27,317 nt of DNA from Poronia punctata (taxonomy: Eukaryota; Ascomycota; Sordariomycetes; Xylariales; Xylariaceae). Positions 1 to 8,395 of this stretch are shown piece after piece. A program made the position numbers and the translations under genes. The notes under the pieces were generated by a model. It saw only the letters and a program-made list of their open reading frames with translations, was not told where the DNA came from and ran no database searches. The stretch covers positions 1 to 27,317 of the forward strand of contig MU401818.1 of NCBI GenBank assembly GCA_022579005.1. The letters run 5' to 3'. The first letter of the stretch is position 1, and each line of letters opens with the position of its first letter.

Positions 1-830
1 TTTTAAATATGCAAACATATTTAAAAATTAGTTTATATACGCTAATATTATTATTTTATTTATAACAATTTTTTTTTATTTACTTATATTATCTTGCTAG
101 TTAACATTTAAAGCTGTTTATAATAGTTAGCTTTAAATAAAGGGTATATAATAAATAAAGCATATAACCTAGATTTAAAAGTATTAAAAGTACTTTAAGT
201 AACTAAGTATATAGTAACCTTATTTTAAATAAAGTAAAATATGCTGCGCGTATTTTAAACTATTATATAATATATACTTATATTTAAAAAGTACTAAAAA
301 TATATAAAGCACCTTAGACCTAGTTAAATACTTTTATAGATTATAGTTAATTATATTATATTTTTAAGCGTATAGTTTTACCTTTAATGCTTTGCACTTA
401 TTTTAATCTACTTTGTTTGCTACAACTTATTATTAAAATAATCTATTTATAATAAAAGCTAAATAGCTATTAAAAAAAACTTATAATATTTATTAAATAA
501 ATATATTAAATATAAAATAAATAGCGTTTTATTATTATTTAATTATTAAGGCGCTTTTATAATATATTAATAAGCTTTAAAGGCTAAAGGCTTTATAATA
601 ATATATATTATATATAATATATAAAAAGTTTTTATTTTTTAAATTATAAATTTTGTTTTTTTAAATAAATAAATAATATCTTTTCTTTATAATAGTTTTT
701 ATTATAACTATATTCTTTTTACTATATACGCATTACATGAATTTTAGTTGTTTTTAGTAACTTATTAGGTTTAACGCGTTTCTTGTCTTTATTTTAAATC
801 TTTATAATCTTTAAGCTAGATTAAACACTG
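1..830. other. A+T-rich RIP-degraded DNA, no gene
   Basis: This stretch is almost entirely A and T, with TAA/TAG stops in all frames and surviving G/C mainly inside 'agct', 'agc' or 'gct' contexts. This is the residue expected when CpA has been converted to TpA on both strands by repeat-induced point mutation. I could not align it to either long repeat family in the window, so its source element is unknown. It ends abruptly about 110 bases before the start codon of the SPX-RING gene, so most of that gene's upstream control region would have to lie in this degraded DNA or in the short G+C-balanced leader. Confidence 0.75.
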
Positions 831-938
831 TATACTGGGCAACGTAGCAAGGCATACCTAACTTGATAAACCGGCAACCACGTTCTTTAGACTTGTCCAG
901 CCCGGCTGCCCACCGCCGAAATACCTAAGAGGGCCGCA
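831..938 (+). promoter_or_regulatory. Short G+C-balanced leader upstream of the SPX-RING gene
   Basis: About 108 bases of normal composition separate the RIP-degraded DNA from the proposed ATG at 939. They probably hold the 5' untranslated region and at most a core promoter. I see no convincing TATA box or named transcription-factor site in it. The placement rests only on the composition step and the gene model downstream. Confidence 0.35.
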
Positions 939-2548
939 ATGAAATTTGCGCAGGAATTCCGGAAGGCCCTTCAACAAGAAGGCAGGTGTAATGGCCCGCT
1001 GTGCGCTATTCGCCCGGGAGCTAAGACTAACACACGTGATTTTTAGACTTCCCTCAGAAGTGGAAAGATTGCGCCATCCCCTATGGCCAGTTGAAGAAAT
1101 GCCTTAAAAAGGTCATCAAGGAACTTCAAGAGATTGGACTGGATAAAGATACGCTAGCACGTCTTGCGGCCGGTCAACCGCAGTCGTCTGGCCACGTGAC
1201 TGCTGACTTTGGCTTCAAATATCATCTAAGTGGAAAAACCGCAGTGTCCACCCCAGATTCTGATTCAGTCTCCGGCACTACTCGCCTCCGTCCCAGGCTT
1301 ACAGTCTTTGTCCACCTGGAGGACGGCATGGCCGTTGATGCGAAGCTATCACCCCCCACCAGAGAATTTCTACAAAGACTAGTCCTCAACACGAGGTCCG
1401 TTGGTGGCCATGGTCTTTCGGCATCGCAAAGTGCTTCTCATACCTCACTGGCTCCCGCGCCGTCAGGTTCTGGTGATGTTGTTACGAGTGGCTCGAACGA
1501 CGTCCGCCACATCGAAGTCCCTCTCACCTTCGATGCGGAATTCTTCGAGATATTACAAACCGACGTGTCCCATCTCGGGGCGTTGCAGGAAGAGGAGCAA
1601 GCTAAACTCGAGGATCGGATTGTCACGTTGGGCATCGATCTAGGTAGGGCGGTGGAACCGTCCCGGGGCCGGAGAGCCATGACAGATCTAGTGGTTTGGC
1701 GTCAGATCTTCGCGCTTTATCTAGACGCCCGCGTGTTCTTTTCCTCCCGGGAGAGCGATCATGGTGCCCGGACAAGCACCCAGGCCGTTGCGCAGCTCCG
1801 CTGGTTCCAAGAACAGGTGATGCAACAAAGGCTTGTCCAGAGGTTGAAGCTGGGTGCGAGCCGGGCCACCTTCGACCATTTCGTGGCCATTAACGCTGCT
1901 CTTCTCTCAATACTCAAATTCCAAGAGATCAATCGCCTCGCCGTGTCTAAAATATTAAAAAGTACGCACCACACCGTTCCGGCCAATCGGTCCCAAACTA
2001 ACATAGCTATGCCGGTCCGCAGAGTTTGACAAGCGAACTTCTCTAGGCGTCTCGACCAGCTTTCCTGTCGTAGTCCAGCCGGTGCGGACACTCGCTGGTA
2101 GTGTAGCACGCGATGTGTGCGCCCGAAGTAAGTTCCATCCCGTTTGCCCCTGCTCAGCATGTATGATTCCGTTTATTGAGCTAGATTTTCCCTGCTGATC
2201 AAGCCTAAAGTGTCCACCGAGCTTATATCGGTTGTTCCACAGCTAGATGACTATCTCTGTCCCATATGTTTTGTCGTGGCTTATTGGCCGGTACGACTCC
2301 ATTGCGACCACGTTTTCTGCAGCCGGTGCCTCGTGAAGATGTCGCAAAGGGGCGAGAGACACTGCCCCCTTTGCCGGGCCGACACCGTCATGATGGCGGG
2401 CATAGCCAATTTTGATGCCGACAGGGCCGCCTTTCTCCGCAAGTACTTTCCCAAGGAAGTCAAGGAAAAGATTCGTGCCAACGAGCGGGAGCGGAATCAG
2501 GAGATATTTGGGCCCGCCCACAACAGCGTCCACTGCTGCACTATGTGA
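939..2548 (+). CDS. SPX-RING E3 ubiquitin ligase (NLA / RING-14-like), four exons
   Basis: Predicted product is 466 aa; exons are 939-981, 1047-1961, 2023-2127 and 2211-2548. Exon 1 encodes the SPX start (MKFAQEFRKALQQE), followed by DFPQKW and YGQLKKCLKK. The SPX domain closes with KILKKFDKRTSLG across intron 2 (around 315-327). The lysines in the two SPX pieces match the family's inositol-(pyro)phosphate-binding patch. A Ser/Ala/Gly-rich linker lies near 131-157. The C-terminal C3HC4 RING is complete: C371, C374, C386, H388, C391, C394, C406, C409. It is followed by the family-typical LRKYFPKEVKEK segment. SPX senses phosphate status through inositol pyrophosphates and RING recruits an E2, so a phosphate-responsive ligase is inferred; plant NLA targets phosphate transporters, but the fungal substrate is unknown. 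The tail ends CCTM, a possible CaaX box. No nonsense or RIP-type damage is seen, although the gene is enclosed by RIP DNA. The SPX-RING identity is secure; the first splice junction is the weakest part of the model. Confidence 0.88.
982..1046 (+). other. Intron 1 of the SPX-RING gene, GC-AG type
   Basis: The donor is G|GCAGGT and the acceptor is TTTTAG|AC, with a good fungal branch site GACTAAC at 1025-1031. Exon 1 (939-981) contains no GT. The nearest GT donor, at 986, leaves a phase that no nearby acceptor can match without a frameshift or stop. Using GC at 982 restores the SPX reading frame exactly, giving ...QQE-D-FPQKW. The intron is 65 bases, typical for filamentous fungi. Confidence 0.7.
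1962..2022 (+). other. Intron 2 of the SPX-RING gene
   Basis: The donor is GTACGC, a branch-site-like ACTAAC lies at 1997-2002, and the acceptor is CCGCAG at 2017-2022. The intron is 61 bases, phase 1. Splicing rebuilds the conserved SPX C-terminal helix ...KILK-K-FDKRTSLG; without splicing the frame runs to a false stop at 2027-2029. The family motif continuing directly across the junction is the main support. Confidence 0.85.
2128..2210 (+). other. Intron 3 of the SPX-RING gene
   Basis: The donor is a perfect GTAAGT at 2128-2133. The acceptor is CCTAAAG ending at 2210, with a branch-like GCTGATC shortly upstream. The intron is 83 bases, phase 1. It joins ...SVARDVCAR to MSTELISVVPQLDDYLCP, which matches the spacing I expect between the SPX and RING parts of fungal relatives. 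An alternative acceptor after GAGCTAG at about 2183 runs straight into an in-frame TGA. Confidence 0.8.
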
Positions 2549-3300
2549 CGATGTGTGTACTTGATGAGGCTGCTGGCAAGCCGCCCAGCTGCGAGAGCGG
2601 CACAAGCATATCCTCCTTTGTATATTACTCGTACCACACTATAACAGGGGAATAAGCTGGGTGCGTCAATGCCGACCCGCCACTGGTCAGCTTGCCATCT
2701 TTCCGTGTCGGCGCCAAGCGGGGAGAGGTGTGTACTAGGACGGTTGCTGACTTCGTTCCGGAAACACAAGTCCTTCGCGGCGAGATGCAGATGCCAAGGG
2801 TCGTCGCCTCACGACCTATCGCATGTCGATCCAGCGAGGGCCCTAAACCACGTCATTTTTGGTGCCACGTCCACACTGGAGTGCTCGACGGCGCCGGATG
2901 GCGTTATCAGTCGGTCATTTTCAAACATTAACATATTAGGTTACGCAATTGCCGGCCCCCTGAATACCGTAGCGGTCTTCATCTCCAACCCCTATACCTA
3001 TGGCTAGGCCGGCCTTGCTGTTGGCACGAATATGTAGCAGATAGCCATTCTTCTCCTAGGGGGTCTACCTAATAATCACCTCCCGACCAAGACGCAAATT
3101 GTTGTCCGCCCGCAGTACCACCTAGCGGTCAGGCGTTCCCGACGTTATACACCCGACGCAGCGCCAAAATCCCAAATTTTCTAATCATCGAGGGGGCGTG
3201 GATTGTGCCCCGCGGGCGTTCCTGGCTTGATTTCTACCGCCTTCACTATCAGCATCAGGCCGGCCCATTATGAGCAAATTGCTTGTCGGTAAACCGATAA
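2549..3300. other. Rest of the G+C island: 3' UTR and non-coding or decayed DNA
   Basis: This segment has normal composition but no convincing intact gene. The first ~110 bases after the SPX-RING stop are likely 3' UTR; an AATAAG at 2651-2656 is a possible but weak polyadenylation signal. Open frames such as 2669-3007 are short and of biased composition. One forward frame (about 2835-3130) reads like a hydrophobic protein segment broken by TAG codons at 3005-3007 and about 3035, the kind of stop RIP makes from CAG, so a relic gene is possible but unproven. Confidence 0.4.
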
Positions 3301-3354
3301 AGTGAATGAGTATTCTGCTAGCTGCATGTTATTAGCCAGACACTTCTGGTTAAG

Positions 3355-3592
3355 GTCACCCAGCATAGTCATCTGGGTGGAACGGCCTAGGACTGCGTCT
3401 CGGATAGGAGGAGTCTATGGTGTCTCCATGTTGTGCGTCATGATGAAAGTTAAAGTGAACATCGTGCTCCGATGCTTTCGCGATGGCCTAGCTGATCATG
3501 GCCAGGGAAGTGCCCCCAAACGCTTCAGCGTATGGGGTGGTGCTGATAGCGACAATGGTATCGGTGAACTCGGCGAGTACAGTACCATTTCA
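3355..3592 (-). pseudogene. Possible decayed gene fragment, function not recognised
   Basis: Read on the minus strand from about 3590, one frame gives a compositionally ordinary protein segment (GTVLAEFTDTIVAISTTPYA, then EAFGGTSLAMIS). It is interrupted by a single TAG, then continues as AIAKASEHDVHF and on for about 35 more residues before a second stop. The internal TAG is what CAG becomes under RIP. I cannot assign a family. It is bounded on the right by the A+T-rich repeat H1, so the gene may have been cut by that insertion. The opposite strand has an overlapping open frame (3302-3616), whose Met/Cys/Arg-rich product looks less natural. Evidence is only the look of the translation. Confidence 0.3.
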
Positions 3593-3615
3593 AAAATACT
3601 GAGCAAAAGTAACTA

Positions 3616-3769
3616 GAACCTTAGATATTAGAATATTAATAAAAACTAAAAAGAAAGCAAGATAATTATATATTATATACTATTTTATAGATATTAAAAT
3701 GCTTTATTTAATAGTATTAAGTTTTTTTTAAAATTAGATAATATAAAAATAAAATTTATTATAAATTAC
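3616..3769. other. A+T-rich junction between gene island and repeat H1
   Basis: Composition drops sharply after about 3615. This stretch has the same RIP look as the following repeat, but I could not align it with confidence to the sequence upstream of the second H copy (22640-22790). It may be the extreme left end of H1 or a separate relic. No gene is visible. Confidence 0.5.
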
Positions 3770-6700
3770 TAAAAACTATTAAAACTAATAAGTTATAAAA
3801 AAACTATAATTAATATAATGCCTATATAGTAAAAAATATATAGCTAAAGTAAAAGCTACTATAAAAAAAGGACTTTTTATAAAGGGGTTTTATTTATTTA
3901 TTTAGTATAAAAAACCTTTATAGTAAAAAAAAACATTTTTTTTATATATTATAATATAATTATATATTATTAGCTATATTGCTAAGTTTTAATAATTAAA
4001 AGTTTTAAACGCTTGCTATTATTATTAAAGTTTAATAAATATAATAATTTAGCTATTATAATAATAAAATTAAAAGTTACTTTAAGTTTTTTTAAAAGAT
4101 TTCTATACTTAAAACAAAAAGTTTAAATTAAAAGCGTACTTTTTTAACTTATAAAAGTATATTAATTTTATAAACAAAGCTTTTTAGCTAAAAAAGCTAA
4201 TATAACCTAATATAAGCAAATTTAATAAAAAGCTTAACTAAAAAAACTTAAAATAGCTTTTATATAGCTAAAAACATACTAATAATAAATAAAAATAAAC
4301 TTATTAATATATTAAGTTTTTTAACTAGATTTTATAAACTTACTACTAATATTAAAAGTAACTATAAATTTATAATTAGCTTATATAAAAATAAAGTAGA
4401 AAAATATAATATAATTACTAATAAAAGATATAAACTAAAAATATAAGTTTAAAATTTAATATTTGCTATATACTAATTTTATTACTTTAAACTAAAAGAA
4501 ACTGAAATTTTAATATAATATATTAAAAGCTATTAATATACTTATAAGCGCTATATTAAATAAAACAATATGCTTTAACTATATAAACTTTATTAACTAA
4601 TGCTTAAAAAAACCTATTAAAAATCTTATAAAGTTTTTAAATATTTACTAATTATAAGACTATTTAAAAATATTAATAAAGCGCTTAAAAATAAATATAA
4701 ATACTAAGCTAACACTTTTTATTTAAACTACAAAACAGCTTTATTAAATAGCACTTTAAAATACAAAATAATAGTTATAAATTTACGTACTTAAATAGCG
4801 TTTAAAAAGTAAACAAAAAAACAAAAAATAATAAAAAGGTTATTTATAATATTTAATAAACAAGGTATAACTAATAAAAAAAAGGAATTAAAAAATAAAG
4901 CTTTTATATTATTTTTAATAAGTAAAGAAAAAAGCTGTAAAGCTTATAGTAAGTTTTTAACTTATAGGTATAGCAAAAGCACTGCTTATAGCAGTACTAC
5001 TATACTAATAAATTTTTTTATAAAAATACTTTTAATACTAAAAAGGTTTATTTTATATATAAAGGCTTTTATAATTTACTTAGTTAGTAGTACTTCTTTT
5101 AGAAAAATGCTAGTAAAGTTTTTTATAATAAATAATTAAATTGCTAACTGCATTAAGCTAAAAGTAAAATATAACTTTAAGCTAAAAAAGAAACTTAAAG
5201 CTTATAAAACTATAAAAGTAAGTATAAAAAAATTAAAATGAATAAAAAGCCTATATAAAGTAAAAATAAAAATAACTAAAATAAGTGATTATTTACGCTA
5301 GCTTTAAAGCTAGCAAATAATAAAAAAGTAGCTTATACTTTTTTAAAACTTAGCTATTTTTAACTTAAAATTTACTTTTTATATTTTTAACAAAGTAAGT
5401 TACTTTTATAATGTTAAAAATGCGCTTAATAAGTACTTAGTATATGCTAGTAATATAATTATGCCAATTTAAGCGTATAAAAATATTAATATAATAGTTT
5501 AAAGTACTTTAAAGCTTTTTACTTTTTAGCTTAAAAACGTAGCTTATTATATAAATTTTGTAACTAACCTTATTTTACTTAAAACTTTATGTTAAAGATT
5601 TTTTAGTAAAATATAAAGCTACTTAAAAGCTACTTTTAAAAAATAAATAGTTTATAGCTATATTATATATAAAACTAGTATAAATAATACGTTTTAAAAT
5701 ACTTACTTTTAAGCATAAATAAAGCTTTTTTATATATATAAAAAAACTTGCTAATAATATATACTAAAAAACTAGCGTTTAAAGCAGATTTTTTAATAGC
5801 ATTTTTAACTTAGTTATTTAAAACCTAACGCTATTTATTACTTTATTAGCTAAGTAAAAAAAGTAAAAAATAAAAGATCTTTAAACTAAAGCATTAAATT
5901 AATAGATTAATTAAGCTATATATATAAAAAGCTTAAAAGCTAAATTAATAAAGTATTAAAAAATAGCTAAACTATTTATTTAAATATATTACTATAAACT
6001 AGTACTTATATAATAAAAGCATTAAAAGTAAAGTATTAATACTACTTATAACTAAAAAATACTTAAAGCATTTGTTTTATTATTATTTATTAAACTTTAA
6101 AGTAAATATAATATTAAAAATATTTAAAATATTTATATTAAAAGTTAAAGTAGTTTATAGTAAATAAGTTAATATAATTAAATTAAATAAGCAACTATTA
6201 TAGTTTTAAAAAGTTAAAAATTACTTTATTAATAAAAACTTTATTATACTTAAAATTTTAGCTTTAAATACTTAAGCTTAAAATAGCGCTATTATGCAGT
6301 TTAGCTAAATAGTAAAAAAGCGCGCTTAGTATATAAAAGCTAGCATAAAGCTTTTTAAAAGCTTATAAGTTAAAATTAATAAAGTTATTTTATACTTAGC
6401 AACTTAAATACTTAAATATATATTTAACTAGAAAACTTTATATAAATGTTTTTATATTTACTTTAGCGCTTAAAATAGCTATGTTAAAATTAAAAAACTA
6501 TATTAAAAATACTTATAAGTTTATAGGTAAAAAGTATACACTTTTATTGCTAACGTAAAAAAAAAACTTTTAAAACTAAATTTTAAAGCTTAAATAAGTT
6601 ACTTTATTAGCTATAAGTTAACTAATATATATAAAATTTAAAGTTTTTTAACTAATTATATAATTTATATTAAAAATATAAAGTTTAATAAAAACTAAAT

Positions 6701-6926
6701 ATTTAATAAAAAAATTAAAAAATTAAAAAATAAGCTTTAAATACTTAATTATAAATCTTTTACTAATTTTTTAAATACACTTTTAATTTTTAATACTAAG
6801 CTTTATAGCTTTAATTTTTATAAAAAAATAAAAAAATAAAAACGTTTTAAGTATAACTTAAATATTATTAATAGTATAAATAATAAGTAAAATATTAAAA
6901 ATATAGTAAACTTTAAGTTTAGTAAA
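3770..6926. repeat. Repeat family H, copy 1, left part (RIP-degraded transposon relic)
   Basis: This part aligns in the same orientation with 22790-26010. Anchors include 'aatgcctatatagta' near 3816 against 'aatgcctacatagta' near 22821, and an identical 'gaaaactttatataaat' at 6431-6447 and 25494-25510. Differences are mostly C/T and G/A. The sequence stops at 6926, where LTR element N is inserted, and resumes after 13882. No reading frame survives, so the class (LINE, LTR or DNA transposon) cannot be named, and the shown direction does not imply its coding strand. Confidence 0.75.
6922..6926. repeat. Target-site duplication, left of element N
   Basis: GTAAA here pairs with ATAAA at 13883-13887. 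The uninterrupted H2 copy reads 'aagtttaataagactaatt' at this point, so both flanks match one original site. The single difference is a G/A transition, as expected after RIP. Confidence 0.75.
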
Positions 6927-7265
6927 TATTAGTTTAGCTAGGGATAGATATAATTACAATATATTACTACTTGTAATACTATGTTAAACTTAATTAATTA
7001 AAAAAGAAAAGAAGTTAAAAGGACTACTTATAGCTAGGTTTAAATAGCTTGCAGTATAAGGGCTACTTAGACCTACTACGTACTAGGTACGTAAAAGTAG
7101 CATACTTTTTATAACTAAAGTATATAGCAAGTATGCACTTATAATTAGCTTATGCGTATATATTTATTTTTTTAGTATTTACTTTTATTAAAAAATATAA
7201 TATAGTTTATATTAATATAGCTAATATAGTTAATAAGTAAAGGGGTATTAGAAAAGATTTTAATA
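6927..7265. repeat. Left LTR of element N
   Basis: This 339-base LTR pairs with 13546-13882. It starts TATTAGTTTAGC and ends TTTTAATA, where the partner ends TTCTAACA, so the ends fit TG...CA after RIP. It keeps a perfect 7-base inverted repeat, TACGTAC-TAG-GTACGTA, at 7077-7093. Nearly all differences between the two LTRs are transitions, in both directions along the sequence, so both copies were mutated independently after insertion. Confidence 0.85.
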
Positions 7266-8189
7266 CTTGCTATTTTTTTTAACTATATTTTTTTTTATTT
7301 TCTTTATTAACTTTTAAGCAATCTACTATTGCTTTAATATGCATTTATATTTAATTTGTTATAATAAAAGACTTAAGTGTTAAATTAAAAGCTTTTTTTA
7401 TAAATAAATTTACAAAATTGTTTTTTTTATTAATTTAATTTATTTTTGCAATCTTTTTATGCTTATAAAATTTTTATAATAATATAATATTAATTATAAG
7501 GCGTTTTTTGCTTATATTTTTAAGCTTTATAAAGTATTAGTAAAGTAACTTAAAATTAATATAAAGTACTATAAAAATTAAAAGTAATTTAACTACTTTA
7601 GTAATTAAATATAAAGTAGTATATAAAGTAATAGTATTATTTATTTTATTAACTATGCTATATAGTTTGCTAGCAAAAACTAATTAAATAATATGCTTAT
7701 ACTTATTTAAGTTTTAGTAAATAATGTTGCTAATAATTTTATATTTATTTTGCTTATAATTTAGTATTAATTTATTAGCAAAAATAATAAAAAAACTAAT
7801 TTAAAAACTTAAGTTAGTATTGTTAGCAAATAATTTATTAGTAAAAGTAAATAGCTTTGCTTTTAATAAGTTTAATAAAATATAAGTTAATTTATAATAT
7901 TTATTTTTAATTTGCTAGTTAATTTGCTTGTTTAATACTTAAATATTGTTTTTAATAAGTTAAGTAACTTATATAGCTATTAATAAGTAAAATATAGTTT
8001 TAAGTTAATAAATATTGCTAATATATATACTATATACCTTTTAGCTAACATATTACTAAAAAGCATTTAATAAATTAAAGTTAATTTAAACTAGATTTTT
8101 TACTTATTTCTTTTATATAAAAATTATATTATTATTTTAAAAAGTAATTTTTATATTATTAAACTTAATTATTTATTTTTTACTTAAGT
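7266..8189. other. Interior of element N, left part (no surviving gene)
   Basis: This is heavily RIP-degraded DNA between the left LTR and the S insertion. It opens with a T-rich tract that could be a polypurine tract on the minus strand. No primer-binding site or reading frame can be recognised. Confidence 0.55.
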
Positions 8190-8395
8190 ATTGCTGGTAA
8201 AGGGAACCATAGGGTAGTGTAGTGAATTCTGTAGATTGATGATGTAGAAGGGAAGGAATCTAGCAAGGCCAGGTCAATTGGTTATTACTAACCAAGTAAC
8301 CTTAGCGCTCTAGTCCTTATCTAATCTAGCTATCTAATCTACGGGCTACGGGACCCCATTCTTTAGGTCCCTCCATGATACGTTGTATCAATTGC
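8190..8395. mobile_element. Insertion S: 196-base solo-LTR-like element with perfect target duplication
   Basis: The core at 8195-8390 starts TGGTAAAGGG and ends TTGTATCA, giving the TG...CA ends of an LTR. It is flanked by identical 5-base ATTGC copies at 8190-8194 and 8391-8395. Its composition is normal, unlike the RIP-saturated DNA on both sides, so it arrived after the surrounding DNA was mutated or was too short to be targeted. It contains inverted repeats TTGGTTA-ttac-TAACCAA and GGGACC...GGTCCC. No interior or partner LTR is present in the window. A SINE- or TRIM-like non-autonomous element is an alternative. Confidence 0.7.

Noticed and set aside
986..1046. Intron 1 with an ordinary GT donor at 986
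   Set aside because: It shifts the frame: the spliced reading reaches TAA shortly after ...EEMP and loses the SPX lysine motif. No alternative acceptor repairs it.
1759..2160. Minus-strand open frame over the SPX-RING gene
   Set aside because: It is antisense to exons 2-3 and two introns of a well-supported gene; its existence follows from the codon pattern of the real gene.
2669..3007. Plus-strand open frame of 112 codons
   Set aside because: No motif, no clear start context. Only its second half looks protein-like, and that continues past the stop, so it is better treated as a possible relic.
3302..3616. Plus-strand open frame of 104 codons
   Set aside because: Its product is rich in Met, Cys, Arg and Trp with no recognisable motif, and the opposite strand looks more like protein. 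It ends exactly in the A+T-rich junction. Not supported as a gene.
7266..7300. tRNA primer-binding site next to the left LTR of N
   Set aside because: The bases after the LTR are T-rich and match no usual tRNA 3' end. They fit a polypurine tract on the opposite strand better.
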